64,000 bases of DNA from Monoplex corrugatus (Eukaryota; Mollusca; Gastropoda; Littorinimorpha; Ranellidae). The translations under genes and the position numbers were made by a program. Positions 1 through 11,790 of the stretch are shown in pieces. The stretch lies in contig CM060315.1 of the NCBI GenBank assembly GCA_030674185.1, positions 94,057,558 to 94,121,557 on the forward strand, in the 5' to 3' direction. A model generated the notes under the pieces. It saw only the letters and a list, made by a program, of their open reading frames with translations, searched no databases and was not told where the DNA came from. How positions within the stretch are numbered: position 1 is the stretch's first letter; every line of letters starts with the position of its first letter.

Positions 1-1221
1 CAACTTTTCAAATGCAGCCTGCTGTTCTTCTCCCCAAAGATGTGATATGTCAGACTTAAGAGTAAGCGTTGACTTTTTATTTCTCCCAAGTCCTTTTTGC
101 TTTCCATTTGGTGCATAACCGATACACAAATCATTCAAAGGGTGTGCTATCTGTGCAAAATGAGGAATAAAGCGACGAAAGAATCCAGCAAAACCAATAA
201 AGGACTTAATGTCTCTCACAGTTTCTGGTTTGGGCCATGTTGTCAAAGCTTCTGTCTTTTCAGGATCTGGACTAATCCCTTTGTCTGAAATAATATGTCC
301 CAAATGCTTTACTTCAGAGGCAGCGAAAACACATTTTTCTGGATCAACTTTCAAGTTGTACTTCCGCAAGCGTTCAAGAGCTGCTGCAGTCCTTTCTTCC
401 AGCTCCTCCAATGTTTTTCCATGGATCAAAATGTCATCCAAGAAAACAATGAGATCTATAAGATTCATATCACAAAACACTTTTTCCATGAGACGCTGGA
501 AAGTATGCGGTGCATTTTTCAATCCCATTGCCATGCGTTCAAATTGAAACAGTCCAAACGGAGTTGTAAATGCAGAAATCCGTTTCGCCCTGTCAGACAT
601 AGGAACTTGATAGAACGCTTTGCTCAAATCCATAGAAGTGAAGAAACGTGCACCACTCAGCGTCAAGAACAAATCTTCAATTTTTGGAATTGCATAACTG
701 TCCTTAATTGTTCTTGAGTTTATTTTTCGATAATCTACACACATTCGGAGACTTCCATTCTTCTTTCTGACAAGAACAATAGGACTTGCATATGGTGAAG
801 ATGACGGAGTGATGATTTTAGCATCCAACAGTTGTTGTATATGTTCTTTCACTTCTTCTAGATCATGTGGAGGAATTGGTCTTGGCCGTTCTCGTACTGT
901 AGATCCTGGCTCTAGTTCAATGTCATGATGAACCTCACTAATGTTTCCAAGGTCAAATTCATGTTGAATGAAAACATCTTGATAGTTCTGTAGCCTGGCA
1001 GTAAAGCGTTCTCTCCATTCTGATGGGGTGTTTTCTCCAAACTTGAACAATAAAGAAGTATTTTGCTTTTTTGCCTTTGACTCCATTTTATCACTTGCAT
1101 CTGAAACATTCACCTGCTGCCCATGAGTATGCAACTCTTTCAACACATTCTCAACGTCATATGTTGTGAGCACAGTAAACACATCTGCAATCACCTGATT
1201 CTTTTTATGATAAGGTCTTCT
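1..1221 (-). pseudogene. Ty3/Gypsy reverse transcriptase, partial
   Basis: One minus-strand frame stays open from about 1221 to the window edge. It shows the ordered palm motifs of a Ty3/Gypsy RT: a CVDYRKIN block near 725-750, SMDLSKAFYQVP near 601-640, FGLFQFERMAMGLKNAP near 500-555, the catalytic FLDD box at 433-444, and the KCVF/LGHIIS thumb region near 245-335. The part seen ends in the RT/RNase H connection (FIGFAGFFRRFIPHFA, about 136-200). The family function is to copy the element RNA into DNA. The frame is joined to the upstream protease segment only through a frame break near 1203-1210, so it is called a pseudogene; a one-base assembly error in an A-tract would give the same picture. 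Confidence 0.88.
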
Positions 1222-1806
1222 TCACCCAAATTGCACAAAGTAACCTTTACAGAATGTAAGGCCCCAATATCTGCTTTTGCTGCTACTACGCCCAACTCAG
1301 GGGGTGTGTTTGCCAAAGTTGGTTCCTGAATCAACACAGAGTTCTGAGTAAGCAGACGTTTCACTCTTGCTTGTCCCTTCACTGTCACAGATCCGCCTAC
1401 ATGCAAAACAAAAGTCTGATCTTTCATCCTGATACTTCCACATCTTCCATCTTCGCCCACATCTGACTGATGAGCAAACATAAAAGCAGCTTCGCCCCTC
1501 AGTAGTTGTTCTGATACTGTGACTTGTGGCAGTTTCTTAAACACATTTGTCCCGATAATGATTGGTACTCTCTGAGAATACTCCGTATCTTGACATACAA
1601 GCGCTACAGTGTCGATTGTTTGTTCTTTCCCAGCAACACAGGCAGGCAGTGTACATTTTACAGACACCATTCCCTTGTAAGGAACTTGTTGTCCCCCGCT
1701 CCCGTTACTGCTAAGTCTGCCCCAAGTTCTATTAAAGGAATATGTTTCAAATGATTTCGAAAGAATGTTTCAGAAATGACAGTTACTTGTGAACCACTCC
1801 GCGCTC
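1191..1806 (-). pseudogene. Retropepsin-like segment, upstream of the RT
   Basis: The minus strand encodes a retropepsin-like fold segment. Near 1770-1800 it reads SGSQVTVISE, which normally follows the catalytic Asp, but here the residue before SG is Arg and homology ends. Downstream are a flap-like stretch and VPIIIGTNVF (about 1545-1580), matching the family's C-terminal ILG motif. The frame changes once more at the C-run 1693-1697. The missing catalytic Asp and the frame breaks argue against an active protease. Confidence 0.7.
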
Positions 1807-2021
1807 GGAACGAATTCTATATGTACTAATGTCACAGGTGCCACGTGTACGATGATCATCATGGCACAAGCCTTAAGCCTGCACATAAACCCATGAGCTG
1901 GCCAGGTCCTGAGGCCCTGCCTACACTATGTTTTATCTAGTCTATATTTCATACTGGTATTTTATCAGCCTACCGCTGAAAATGAAATATCTTGGTTACA
2001 TGTAAATGACATGTGAAAACG
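1807..2021. other. Unassigned spacer
   Basis: I see no gene, open frame or recognisable repeat between the pol fragment and the dispersed repeat that follows. Confidence 0.5.
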
Positions 2022-2462
2022 CTTCAGCTCAAAGCCAATGGAAGGCCATGTTGGCGATGGATAGATGGAGTGGCAGACATACTCCTCATCTACAACATGT
2101 CTTGACATCTGGCTTCTCGTTTGGTGCACACCCAGCATTCCGCCCCCCCCCACCCGAGACCTCAACCCAGTCCCTGGTGTACAGGCGAAGGAAAAACTCA
2201 AAAGTAAAAATAAACTAATTACTAAATTAGGCCTAGGCTTAAGTGAAATTGTCATGATTTTTTTTTCAAGAAGAAAGCTCTTTCAGTTAGGTGTATATGA
2301 AATAATAATAATGAAATGAGTGAAAAAAATGTTTGCCTGATGTTGTGTTTTGTTTTGATTTTTAAGGATTTGTTTCGTTTACGTTAGCCTACATCTCAAC
2401 AACAAGCCTACTTTCAATTTTACGTACAAGAGTTTCACCAACCGGCAACTGAAGTCCCTGAA
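2022..2462 (+). repeat. Dispersed LINE-tail repeat, family B, copy 1
   Basis: This stretch matches 25203-25973 in inverted orientation: a short coding-like start (RWSGRHT), the C-rich block near 2140-2160, a poly-pyrimidine stretch, and an AT-rich 3' part ending near the words CACCAACCG. Copy 1 lacks the RT C-terminal segment that copy 2 keeps, so it looks like an internally deleted copy of a LINE 3' end. Confidence 0.75.
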
Positions 2463-2474
2463 CAAGGCTGATGG

Positions 2475-2541
2475 GGATTAGATCCCACAGCCTTCCAGTC
2501 AGTCGTCGATCGCGCTGGCGCTAATCACTACACCATGATGA
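2475..2541 (-). repeat. tRNA-like (SINE-head-like) sequence
   Basis: Read on the minus strand this begins TCATGGTGTAGTGATTAGCG, which resembles a tRNA 5' half with a pol III A box (TAGTGATTAGCGC). A degenerate B box (GGGATCTAATCCC) follows about 45 bases later. The B box departs from GGTTCGANTCC and no complete cloverleaf is evident, so I read it as a decayed tRNA-derived SINE head rather than a tRNA gene. Confidence 0.45.
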
Positions 2542-2544
2542 CAG

Positions 2545-3215
2545 GTCACATGCCCCACTCCCCTCCCTTTCCCCCACCCAGTTCACATGTGTTTTGTGCC
2601 CTGGAGTTTGGATCCCCCCCCCTTCCCCCACCGTCACATGTGTTGTGCCTGGAGTTTGGATCCCCCTCCTCCTTCCCCCCACCCAGTTCACATGTGTTTT
2701 GTGCCCTGGAGTTTGGATCCCCCACTCCCCTCCCTTCCCCCCACCCAGTTCACATGTGCTTTGTGCACTGGGGTTTGGATCCCCCACTCCCCTCCTGCCC
2801 ATCCCTTCCCCCCACCCAGTTCACATGTGTTTTGTGCCCTTGAGTTTGGATCCCCCACTCCCCTCCCTCCCCCCCACCCAGTTCACATGTTTTGTGCCCT
2901 GGACTTTGGATCCCCCACTCCCCTCCTGCCCCTCCCACGCTCCCCACCCAGTTCACGTGTTTTGTGCCCTGGAGTTTGGATCCCCCACTCCCCTCCTTCC
3001 CCCCACCCAGTTCACATGTGCTTTGTGCCCTTGAGTTTGGATCCCCCACTCCCCTCCCTCCCCCCACCCAGTTCACGTGTTTTGTGCCCTTGAGTTTGGA
3101 TCCCCCACTCCCCTCCCTCCCCCCACCCAGTTCACATGTGCTGATGCCCTGGAGTTTGGATCCCCCCCCTCCCCCCAGTTTACATGTGCTTTGTGCCCTG
3201 GAGTTTGGTCAGAGG
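2545..3215. repeat. C-rich minisatellite, about 60-bp unit, about 11 copies
   Basis: Repeated units carry TTCACATGTG, TTTGTGCCCTGGAGTTTGG and a run of C/T with the BamHI word GGATCC. Unit length varies from about 48 to 75 bp through changes in the pyrimidine run. Both strands stay open for over 100 codons, but only because of the repeat. Confidence 0.95.
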
Positions 3216-3410
3216 GTTAAAAAGCCCGCTGCAGTTGTCTCAGATCTCATGGGAGCTTTTGACCTTTGTCCGACAATGAACCCATGAGAGATACAATGCT
3301 CGCACCAGAAGATGACCCCCTGAAGGTGTCAAAAGGTCATACCGGAAGATGATGACCTCATTAGTTCACACCACAAGAGAATGGAAGCAGACAGTGCTAT
3401 GGCAGTTAGG

Positions 3411-3925
3411 TGTCAGTCTTTAAAGTGACATTTTTCAAACAGTGTAAAGCTGTACTCTTGGCTTCAGTCTTTGATGTGACATTTTTCAAACAGTGTAAAG
3501 CTGTACGCTTATGTGACTTTCCTAGTTCTTTCATGTGATATTTTTCAAACAGTGTAAAGCTGTATGCTTGGCTTCAGTCTTTCATGTGACATTTTTCAAA
3601 CAGTGTAAAGCTGTACGCTTGGCTTCAGTCTTTCATGTGACATTTTCAGTGTAAAGCTGTACGCTTGGCTTCATCTTTCATGTGACATTTTTCAAACAGT
3701 GTAAAGCTGTACTCTTGGCTTCAGTCTTTCATGTGACATTTTTCAAACAGTGTAAAGCTGTACGCTTGGCTTCAGTCTTTCATGTGACATTTTCAAACAA
3801 TGTAAAGCTGTACTTTTGGCTTCAGTCTTTCATGTGATATTTTCAAACAATGTAAAGCTGTACTCTTGGCTTCAGTCTTTCATGCGATATTTTCAAACAG
3901 TGTAAAACTGTACACTTGGCTTTTG
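3411..3925. repeat. Minisatellite, about 51-bp unit, about 10 copies
   Basis: Units share TTTTCAAACAGTGTAAAGCTG and GGCTTCAGTCTTTCATGTGA, with small internal deletions in some copies (for example around 3640). Confidence 0.95.
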
Positions 3926-4430
3926 TTCCCTTTTATCTACTTTAGTGTAAGCAGTATGATTTAATTTCAAGCTCTCTTTCATTCATGCATCAACATACTT
4001 TGCCTCCTTGTGCATTCAGAAAAAAGTAACACACAACATAACAATGCTATTTATTGCCATCAACGTTTTATTTCAACTTCAGGCATTGCTGATGCATTCA
4101 GTTCGTAAACAGTAGTTTCATACAGTCATTATTATAGACTGCATACATATATTATTTATGTAAAAAAGATACAAAGTAATGAAAAGTATAATGAGATGGC
4201 ATAATTACGCCATTTATGCTCCACTGAATCACAACTGTAATAAATTGAAGGTGAATGGTTCAGCACATCTTGCTCCCATCCATCCAACACTGGCACCTTT
4301 TAATATGGCTTCCTACCAGTACCACACAGCACTTGTTTAGCTGTGGGTGTATGGAGGTTATAATACACAAGTTTCTACCCGAACATCCAACACTACAAAT
4401 GGGCTATTCTCAAGGGGGAAGGGGGATTAA
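3926..4430. other. AT-rich unassigned spacer
   Basis: Nothing beyond AT-rich sequence is seen; the short open frame at 4255-4560 crosses a foldback element and is not credible as a gene. Confidence 0.5.
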
Positions 4431-4830
4431 CCTTTCGACTCCTGCACCCTGTTCACCAGCATCCTGCATTGTCAACCATGCTAAGCAAAGTAAAAACTTA
4501 ACCCGTCGACTCCCTCACCCTATCAAGCTGGTGGATAGGGTGAGGGATTCAAAGAGTTAAGGTTTTGCAGTTGGTGGATAGGGTGTGGGAGCCGAAGGGT
4601 TAAAAAACATACATGGGACCCATGTTTTGCCCAGTTTAACCCTTTGACTCCCGAACCCTATCTACCAACTACAAAAAAATTAATCCTTTGACTCTCTCAT
4701 TCTATCCACCAGCTTCCTGCAGGAAGCTGCGAGAATCAAAGGTTTATGTTTTTACTCTGCTAGCATGGCTGGCAATGAAGGATGCTAGTGAACACAGAAT
4801 GGGAGTCAAAGGGTTCAGGCTAATTCATCT
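4431..4830. repeat. Cluster of family C (TTAACCCTTTGACTCCC) sequences
   Basis: Several direct and inverted copies of a motif beginning TTAACCCTTTGACTCCC and containing CACCCTATCCACCAGC are packed together, interrupted by words such as GTCAACCATG. The same family recurs at 12700-13150, 13701-13822, 41181-41760 and 45895-45990. Confidence 0.85.
4498..4560. mobile_element. 63-bp TTAA-flanked foldback (MITE-like)
   Basis: Starts TTAACCCGTCGACTCCC and ends in the near-complementary GGATTCAAAGAGTTAA, with the centre CACCCTATC / GATAGGGTG forming a nearly uninterrupted hairpin. TTAA at both ends and CCCTTTG-type termini are what piggyBac-type non-autonomous elements look like; the assignment is inference because no transposase is present. 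Confidence 0.6.
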
Positions 4831-5153
4831 TCATCTACACAGTATTTGTGCTCTAGAGACCACAATAAATAAATACATGAATGAATAAATACACACATTG
4901 AATGTGTCTTTGGAATGAACTGGATCTGGAAGGTCTGTTCTCAATGATCATACATAGGGGGGGGAGGGAGCCGAAAACATTATCAGCTTGGAGTTTTCAT
5001 TTTCTGATGAGACAATTTACTACGTCTGACTCCGTAGTTAAGCGTCCTGTATGCGTGTGTATGTGTATATTTGTGTGTGTGTATGTGAAAGAGGATGGCA
5101 AGTTGGGTCGAGGGTCACATGTCCAACAGGTTGAGTGTACTCTAGCTTTTGGA

Positions 5154-5154
<1 letters not shown>

Positions 5155-5190
<36 letters not shown>

Positions 5191-5307
5191 GTGTGTGTGT
5201 GTGTGTGTGGGTGAGAGAGAGACAGGGGATGACAACATGGGTCCAGGGTCACAAGTCTATTATGGTCAGTGTACCGTACCCCAGTTCACCATGGAGTGAG
5301 TGAGTGA

Positions 5308-5399
<92 letters not shown>

Positions 5400-5440
5400 A
5401 CAGACGCATGTGTGTGTGTGTGTGTGTGTGCTTACGGACG
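5155..5440. repeat. (TG)n microsatellite
   Basis: Two long TG runs (about 5157-5210 and 5312-5398) plus a shorter one near 5408-5432, separated by short unique sequence. Confidence 0.98.
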
Positions 5441-5469
5441 CTCATGTGTAGGCCTACTGCTTATGTGTC

Positions 5470-6140
5470 TGTGAATACTTGTGTTCGTTTCAGAATTATC
5501 TGACTCTTCATTTTACAGTGGTTATGTCAACATGCGTGTCTGAATATTTGTGTTCATTTCGGTATAATTTGGCTCTTCCTTTGACAGAGGTTATGTATGC
5601 GTGTCTGTGAATATTTGTGTTCATTTCGGTATAATTTGGCTCTTCCTTTTACAGAGGTTATGTATGCGTGTCTGTGAATATTTGTGTTCATTTCTGTATA
5701 ATTTGGCTCTTCCTTTTAGAGAGGTTATGTATGCGTGTCTGTGAATATTTGTGTTCATTTCTGTATAATTGGCCTTCCTTTTAGAGAGGTTATGTATGCG
5801 TGTCTGTGAATATTTGTGTTCATTTCGGTATAATTAGACTCTTTTCCAGAGGTTATGTATGCGTGTCTGTGAATATTTGTGTTCATTTCTGTATAATTTG
5901 ACTATTCCTTTTACAGAGGTTATGTATGCGTGTCTGTGAATATTTGTGTTCATTTCGGTATAATTTGGCTTTCTTTTACAGAGGTTATGTATGCGTGTCT
6001 GTGAATATTTGTGTTCATTTCGTTATAATTTGGCTATTCCTTTTACAGTGGTCATATATGCGTGTCTGTGAATATGTGTTCATGTCTGTGAATATGTATT
6101 CATTTCAAAGTAATTCGGCTCTTCTTTTTTACAGTGCACA
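5470..6140. repeat. Minisatellite, about 66-bp unit, about 10 copies
   Basis: Each unit has GTTATGTATGCGTGTCTGTG, AATATTTGTGTTCATTTC and a TATAATTTGGCTCTTCCTTT block. Copies differ by point changes and small deletions, and the last two are partial. Confidence 0.95.
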
Positions 6141-6924
6141 TCAATACTAATGTAACTATAGTTTCTAGTACGCCTACTTAACTTTCAGTTCATATTTGTC
6201 AGTAGGCCTATCTGTTTTAACTTGACTGAAAGTATAATAATGTTCTCCTCCTGTGATGTGAAACAAGCAAGATTTGGGTAGGCCCATTTTGTGCTGTGTA
6301 AGTGGAATTACTATTGTCATCAGTACTGAAAGCCCAGGTCAACACAATCTCCAGTTTGAACGTACAGTGATGTAGACACAACAGGCATGCTACAATTTCT
6401 GGGACCTAAATGCCGTCAGATAGCATTTCACCAGTATCATCATGGACGGATCGCAGCCACATTTGGAATTAAGACTGTTTCTATGAAATTATATAAAAAC
6501 TATGCAATTGCAAAAAAGAAAAAAAAAAACAACAACAAGAAAACACACCTGAATAAATGAGTATGGCCCATTATTAATATCACCATGCAAACAAGAAATG
6601 GCAACAAATGCTAAAGTAAGAAATATAAAGTTCAGTTTGATTTAAATTTTCTACCAATGATTCTGTTTGACAGGAAGTTTTCACTCATGCTTCCAAATGT
6701 ATTATATAATATATATATATATATAGCCTATATATATATCCAAAAAGAAATGTAATCTGAAAACAAAACTTGTACATCAAACCATCTTTCAGACAAAGAT
6801 CCCAAAACTATGACACGAAGAGTTGTCATAATTGTGAAACAATGAAAAACTACGCATCTCAAGACAAAGGACGTAATTATGATTATAAAATGAGACAGAA
6901 CAATTGCTCGTTTTTAACCTTATA
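6141..6924. other. AT-rich unassigned sequence with a short (TA)n
   Basis: No gene seen. A (TA)n run lies at about 6700-6740. The AGGCCTA words typical of the window's intergenic sequence occur here. Confidence 0.5.
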
Positions 6925-7110
6925 TATATAAGCCCAGCCGACTGCGCAGAGCTGTATCAGGGCTGTAGCCATTTTTCCGTTAACATACACAACACCTTAA
7001 TAGAGAAAAAAGACCGGAAAAGAAAATGAAGAATACGTATCATCCATTCACACATATGATGTAAGGACATGCCCCTGGCATTGGCCATTCCACCCAATTC
7101 ATCACCACAA
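6925..7110 (-). repeat. Dispersed repeat family A, 3'-end fragment
   Basis: Matches the 3' part of the longer family A copies (compare 11055-11290): AGCCCAGCCGACTGCGCAGA, then a block containing ATGCCCCTGGCATTGGCC. On the minus strand it corresponds to the tail of the plus-strand copies at 50372, 53395 and 56366. Confidence 0.65.
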
Positions 7111-8510
7111 GTTTAAAAAAACAAGAATGAATGAATGAAAGAAAGGAAAAAAGAAAAACTGAATAAAACATAAGAAGAACAGTAACTGCTCTTATAGTCA
7201 AACTGAAACTTGTGTAAGACGGGTTTAATCATTGCTGACCTTGACAACTGTTTGACGAACAATTCTTCAAAACGTTGTGATACATATATATGTAGGCCTA
7301 TAATATGGTAGAAAACAATTGTAATTTTTTTTTTATAGGCTGAGCACGAGACCCAAATTTGATTTTGAAAGATCTACTGAGAAACATCTGTAAAATGCAA
7401 TAATGCTGAAAGAATTTAGAATGCTCGTTCATATTTTCAGTCATAGCTACAACCACCAAATGGACACGTCTGTTTAAATTGATGCCTTCACAATTTTCCC
7501 CGATCTGAAATGAGGTCAAGAACAATCCGTAGAATGATTGTTTAAAGTTTACACACCTGTAAAGTTATATATATATATAACATATCTACTCTTTGCATGC
7601 GTACAATAGGTTCTGTCCACACAAACCACCCCCCTTTACCTCCCTTTATTTAAGAAGAAAAAAGACAACAAAACAGAAAAGTGGAAGGGTATCTGGGGTA
7701 AAGGCAAAATACAGAGAAAATGAACAGGTAAGATTTATAGCTCACAGACACAAGAAGAGTACTGGACAGAGAACACATACACGTATACCAGACTGGGTAA
7801 GAGAAGAAGATAGTTTTCTCTGAAAATTGGCCGGGGTCCAGAGGCAACGTCCCTGCTGGGGGGTCTGGGTGGCTCCGCCCCCAGAAGCTGAAGAATTTCT
7901 GTAATTTTGAGGCATTATGGATGCATTTCCTGATGGCAAATACAATAATTCAATAATATTTCCTCTGGAAAAAATTTTTTTTCCCTCTGAAACTAGGAGT
8001 TCATCCGCTGAAATTAGCGGATCTGCCGAGAGTTACCCAGCCTGGTATACACATCATACACTAAGCGCTACCTGCTAAAAAAAGTGGAAAAGTGTACGTA
8101 CACACATTCACTAAGTACTATTTGCTAAAAAATGAAGGATGATCTTACTAGGAGTTGCTCCCCTTCCCTATGCAGTGCTGCATTCACTTAATGTTGAGAG
8201 GGGAAAACATCATGTTGTTCACTAGCCCATTTTCTTGCACAGCAACCAAGGCTGAATAGATAAAATGAAAAATAAAAACAACTTATATTCCCGCTTATTA
8301 TCAAACCCCATGCCATCCCTGGCAATGACACAGAATGGTAATGTGCACGAAGGCCGAACACAGCACATGGCGTCGTCACATTTCATCAACAAACAATGAT
8401 TACATTTTGGTCCTTGGGTGGAACAGGTTTACCTGAGAAATAAACACAACCAACCTGAGCATTGTCTGTGGGTGTAATGACAGATAGTATTACTGTCATA
8501 TGAATAGAAA
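7111..8510. other. Unassigned repeat-like sequence
   Basis: I recognise no gene. A (TA)n run lies near 7567-7580. Around 8060-8135 an imperfect direct duplication of a block with CACTAAGYRCTAYYTGCTAAAAAA is seen. Open frames here are under 80 codons and match nothing I know. Confidence 0.45.
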
Positions 8511-8514
8511 TAAT

Positions 8515-9145
8515 ACAGCTTACTAATAAAGTCCTGATGTCAGCTTACTAATAAAGTCCTGATGCAGCTTACTAATAAAGTCCTGATACAGCTTACTAAT
8601 AAAGTCCTGATACAGCTTACTAATAAAGTCCTGATGCAGCTTACTAATAAAGTCCTGATACAGCTTACTAATAAAGTCCTGATGCAGCTTACTAATAAAG
8701 TCCTGATGCAGCTTACTAATAAAGTCCTGATACAGCTTACTAATAAAGTCCTGATGCAGCTTACTAATAAAGTCCTGATACAGCTTACTAATAAAGTCCT
8801 GATGCAGCTTACTAATAAAGTCCTGATGCAGCTTACTAATAAAGTCCTGATACAGCTTACTAATAAAGTCCTGATACAGCTATTAAGTCTGAGCTACTAT
8901 AAGTCCTATCAGTACTATAAGTCCTGATACAGCTTACTAATAAAGTCTGATCAGCTTATATAAAGTCCTGATACAGCTTACTAATAAAGTCCTGATACAG
9001 CTTACTAATAAAGTCCTGATGCAGCTTACTAATAAAGTCCTGATACAGCTTACTAATAAAGTCCTGATGCAGCTTACTAATAAAGTCCTGATGCAGCTTA
9101 CTAATAAAGTCCTGATACAGCTTACTAATAAAGTCCTGATGTCGC
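8515..9145. repeat. Minisatellite, 24-bp unit, about 26 copies
   Basis: Unit CAGCTTACTAATAAAGTCCT followed by GATR. Because 24 is a multiple of three, both strands stay open across most of it (QLTNKVLI on plus, IRTLLVSC on minus), which is not evidence of a gene. A short scrambled stretch lies at 8880-8960. Confidence 0.97.
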
Positions 9146-9164
9146 CTGCTAATACATTCTCCAT

Positions 9165-9990
9165 ACTGCTGTACTACAAACTTGTTTATTTAGCACTAAT
9201 GGTATAATTCTCACATATTGTTGTATTACAAACTTATCTATTTAGCACTAGTGTTCTCACATATATTGTGCTAACAAACTTATCTATTTAGCACCAGTGT
9301 TCTCACATACTGTTGTGCTACAAACTTATCTATTTAGTACTAGTGTTCTCACATATGTTGTGCTACAAACTATCTATTTAGCACTAGTGTTCTCACATAC
9401 TGTTGTGCTACAAACATCTATTTAGCACTAGTGTTCTCACATGCATACTATTGTGCTACAAACATATCTATTTAGCACTAGTGTTCTCACATATCTGTTG
9501 TGCTACAAACATATCTATTTAATAGTCACATAGGTGTACAAATTATTAGCCTATTTCTCACATACTGTTGTGCTACAAACTTATCTATTTAGCACTAGTG
9601 TTCTCACATATTGTTGTGCTACAAACTTATCTATTTAGCACTAGTGTTCTCACATACTGTTGTGCTACAAACTTATCTATTTAGCACTAGTGTTCTCACA
9701 TATTGTTGTGCTACAAATTATTATTTAGCACTAAGTTCTCACATACTGTTGTGCTACAAACTTATCTATTTAGCACTAGTGTTCTCACATACTGTTGTGC
9801 TACAAACTTATCTATTTAGCACCAGTGTTCTCACATACTGTTGTGCTACAAACTTATCTATTTAGCACTAGTGTTCTCACATATGTTGTGCTACAAACTT
9901 ATCTATTTAGCACTAGTGTTCTCACATACTGTTGTGCTACAAACTTATCTATTTAGCACCAGTTTTAATACTGTTGTGCTACAAACTGTC
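9165..9990. repeat. Minisatellite, about 46-bp unit, about 18 copies
   Basis: Unit holds TGTTGTGCTACAAACTTATC, TATTTAGCACTAGTG and TTCTCACATAC. It abuts the 24-bp array with only about 20 bp between. Confidence 0.96.
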
Positions 9991-10485
9991 AAGCCATAAA
10001 TGATATGGTCTATACAATTATTTGAGAGGAGCTGGCATTAAATAACTTCTGCTTCTCTCCTTCCTTCTTGATTTAATTACAATGTCTTGGCAGAATAATT
10101 GTTGGTTATTAATTAATACAGTTTTTAAATATACATTCATGCTGGCCTTGTGAACTTAACTATTCATAAGGCTAATTAATTTTCTAGTCAAGTTACATCA
10201 TAGATATTACCAACCACCCCCCTTCCCGCCTTTTCCCAAACAATCTTTGCTTTAAATAATAGTTTAAAACTGAACAAAACATCAATTTTGTGTTCACAAC
10301 ATTTTGGGTTACTGAATTTGCTGTATATAATTTCAAAATGAGACATGCTTATTTTGATAAAATGGCTAAGAAATGCTGAGGCCTTTTTAACTGCAATGGC
10401 CATGCTCATGCCAACTTATTTAGTTATTAACTGTGAGTGCGAGTTTACAAATCAGATATAAATCTCCCTTTGAAACTGTAAGTTT
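9991..10485. other. AT-rich unassigned spacer
   Basis: No coding or repeat signal recognised. Confidence 0.5.
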
Positions 10486-10489
10486 ATGA

Positions 10490-10820
10490 CTAGTAACACT
10501 CATCATCATCACGTGCCTTGCCACATGGCGTTGGTGATCATGGCCTTCCATCTGTTTCTATCTCTTGTTGCCTCAAGGACCTCTTCCATCCTCTTTGTCT
10601 TCAGTCACTCTGCAAGTCCGTCAATATCGTCTACCTGGTGCCCTCTTTCCCTCCAGGTTTCCTGTTGTGACCAGGTGCTCCAATTCCCCTTTCCTCATAA
10701 AATGGCCTATAAATGTTGCCTGTCTTTTCTTAGTCTTCCTTTTGAATGATTTTCTTGTGTCTGCCTCCATCAAGACTCTTGTTTTCTTTGCTGTCCATGG
10801 AGCTCTCAACACTACAGTAA
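10490..10820 (-). mobile_element. Non-LTR retrotransposon (LINE) C-terminal end
   Basis: The minus strand encodes an ORF2 C-terminal tail: LRAPWTAKK, then GHFMRKGELEHLV, GNLEGKRAPGRRY and a final RDRNRWKAMITNAMWQGT before the stop. The tail abuts ATGATGATG-type sequence (CATCATCAT on plus at about 10501). Two more tails of the same family end at about 46080 and 62310. This is a 5'-truncated dead copy. Confidence 0.8.
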
Positions 10821-11054
10821 CACTAACACTGGTAACTGCCAGTTTTTGACTTTAATCTCCACTTGGCAGGTAGCAGAAAGTTTCTGATTAACACCAGTAA
10901 CAGCAAGTTTATGACTGTAACCATTTGGTACAAAGCTCTTTCCATCTGAAGATTATTCCATCAAAATATCACTCCAGTCCATGGCTTTACAATCAAACAT
11001 CACCAAATCTGGTAATTAGTTACACCAGATTATCATCTACAGATCAGCCATTTG

Positions 11055-11790
11055 ATTACTGTTATTCTGTTCAAAGCCCGCTGCCCAGCCAATTGCATAG
11101 AGCCATATCAGGGTTATAACCCTTTGAAAACATACACAACACTTTAATTGGACAAAAAAACAACAACAAACAAACAAAAAAAACCTCAGAAAATTAAGTA
11201 ATATACCAATGCATTCATGCACATAATCTAAGGAGATGCCCCTGGTGTTGACTACTCTGTCAAATTTATCACACATGGGATTTAAAAACATACCTGAATA
11301 CAAATTTAAACATAACTACAGTCACTAAAACATAAAACGGGTCTAAATCACCTAAAATTGTTTCCACATATATATATTATATATCACATTTCCCTAGAGC
11401 CGAAAATGCATTTAACAGATGTAGGGCCTACCCATTTATCAATCCTAAGAGAAAGTCTGTAAGACTTTACTGAACACATACAGGTGTATGGACCAGCAAC
11501 GCGGAAAATCATAATGATAGAAAGAAATGACAGAAAACAAAGGAACAAGGCAAAAACAAAGAGAGTGTGACAGAAAAGAGAAAATTTCTAGCACAAAGGA
11601 ACAAGCAAAAACAAAGAGAGTGACAGAAAAGAGAAAATTTCTAGCACAGACAAAGGAACAAGGCAAAAAACAAAGAGAGTGTGACAGAAAAGAGAAAATT
11701 TCTAGCACAGAGTTTTCATCAGGTGGGAATACTGTTTGTAAATACTGAAAGAGCCTCCAGAATCCCCATGGGGGGTGGGGAAGCTCATAT
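11055..11790 (-). repeat. Dispersed repeat family A, long copy
   Basis: Same consensus as the plus-strand copies at 50372, 53395 and 56366: on minus it starts near the CCCCATGGGG word at 11764, passes through the TTCTGTCACTCTCTTTG region, and ends with GGTTATAACCCTGATATGGC and AATTGGCTGGGCAG. Its middle is expanded into three tandem copies (11527-11716). Confidence 0.8.
11527..11716. repeat. Three-copy tandem expansion inside a family A repeat
   Basis: A block of about 57-62 bp containing AAAGGAACAAGGCAAAAAC, AAAGAGAGTGTGACAG and AAAATTTCTAGCACA occurs three times, whereas other family A copies carry it once. Confidence 0.9.

Larger units (their letters stand above)
1..1806 (-). mobile_element. 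Ty3/Gypsy LTR-retrotransposon pol fragment
   Basis: A minus-strand pol region reads from a retropepsin-like segment (about 1806 to 1191) into reverse transcriptase (about 1221 to 1) and runs off the left edge. The order protease then RT, together with the Ty3-type RT motifs, identifies the superfamily. No LTR, integrase or gag lies in the window. Homology stops near 1806, where the protease catalytic motif would start, so the copy is probably truncated or recombined there. Two frame breaks at homopolymers show it is not intact as assembled. Confidence 0.9.

Noticed and set aside
1123..1754. Short plus-strand frames over the Gypsy pol
   Set aside because: Antisense shadows of the minus-strand pol.
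2521..3287. Several 90-170 codon Pro/Cys-rich frames
   Set aside because: Read-through of a C-rich minisatellite on both strands.
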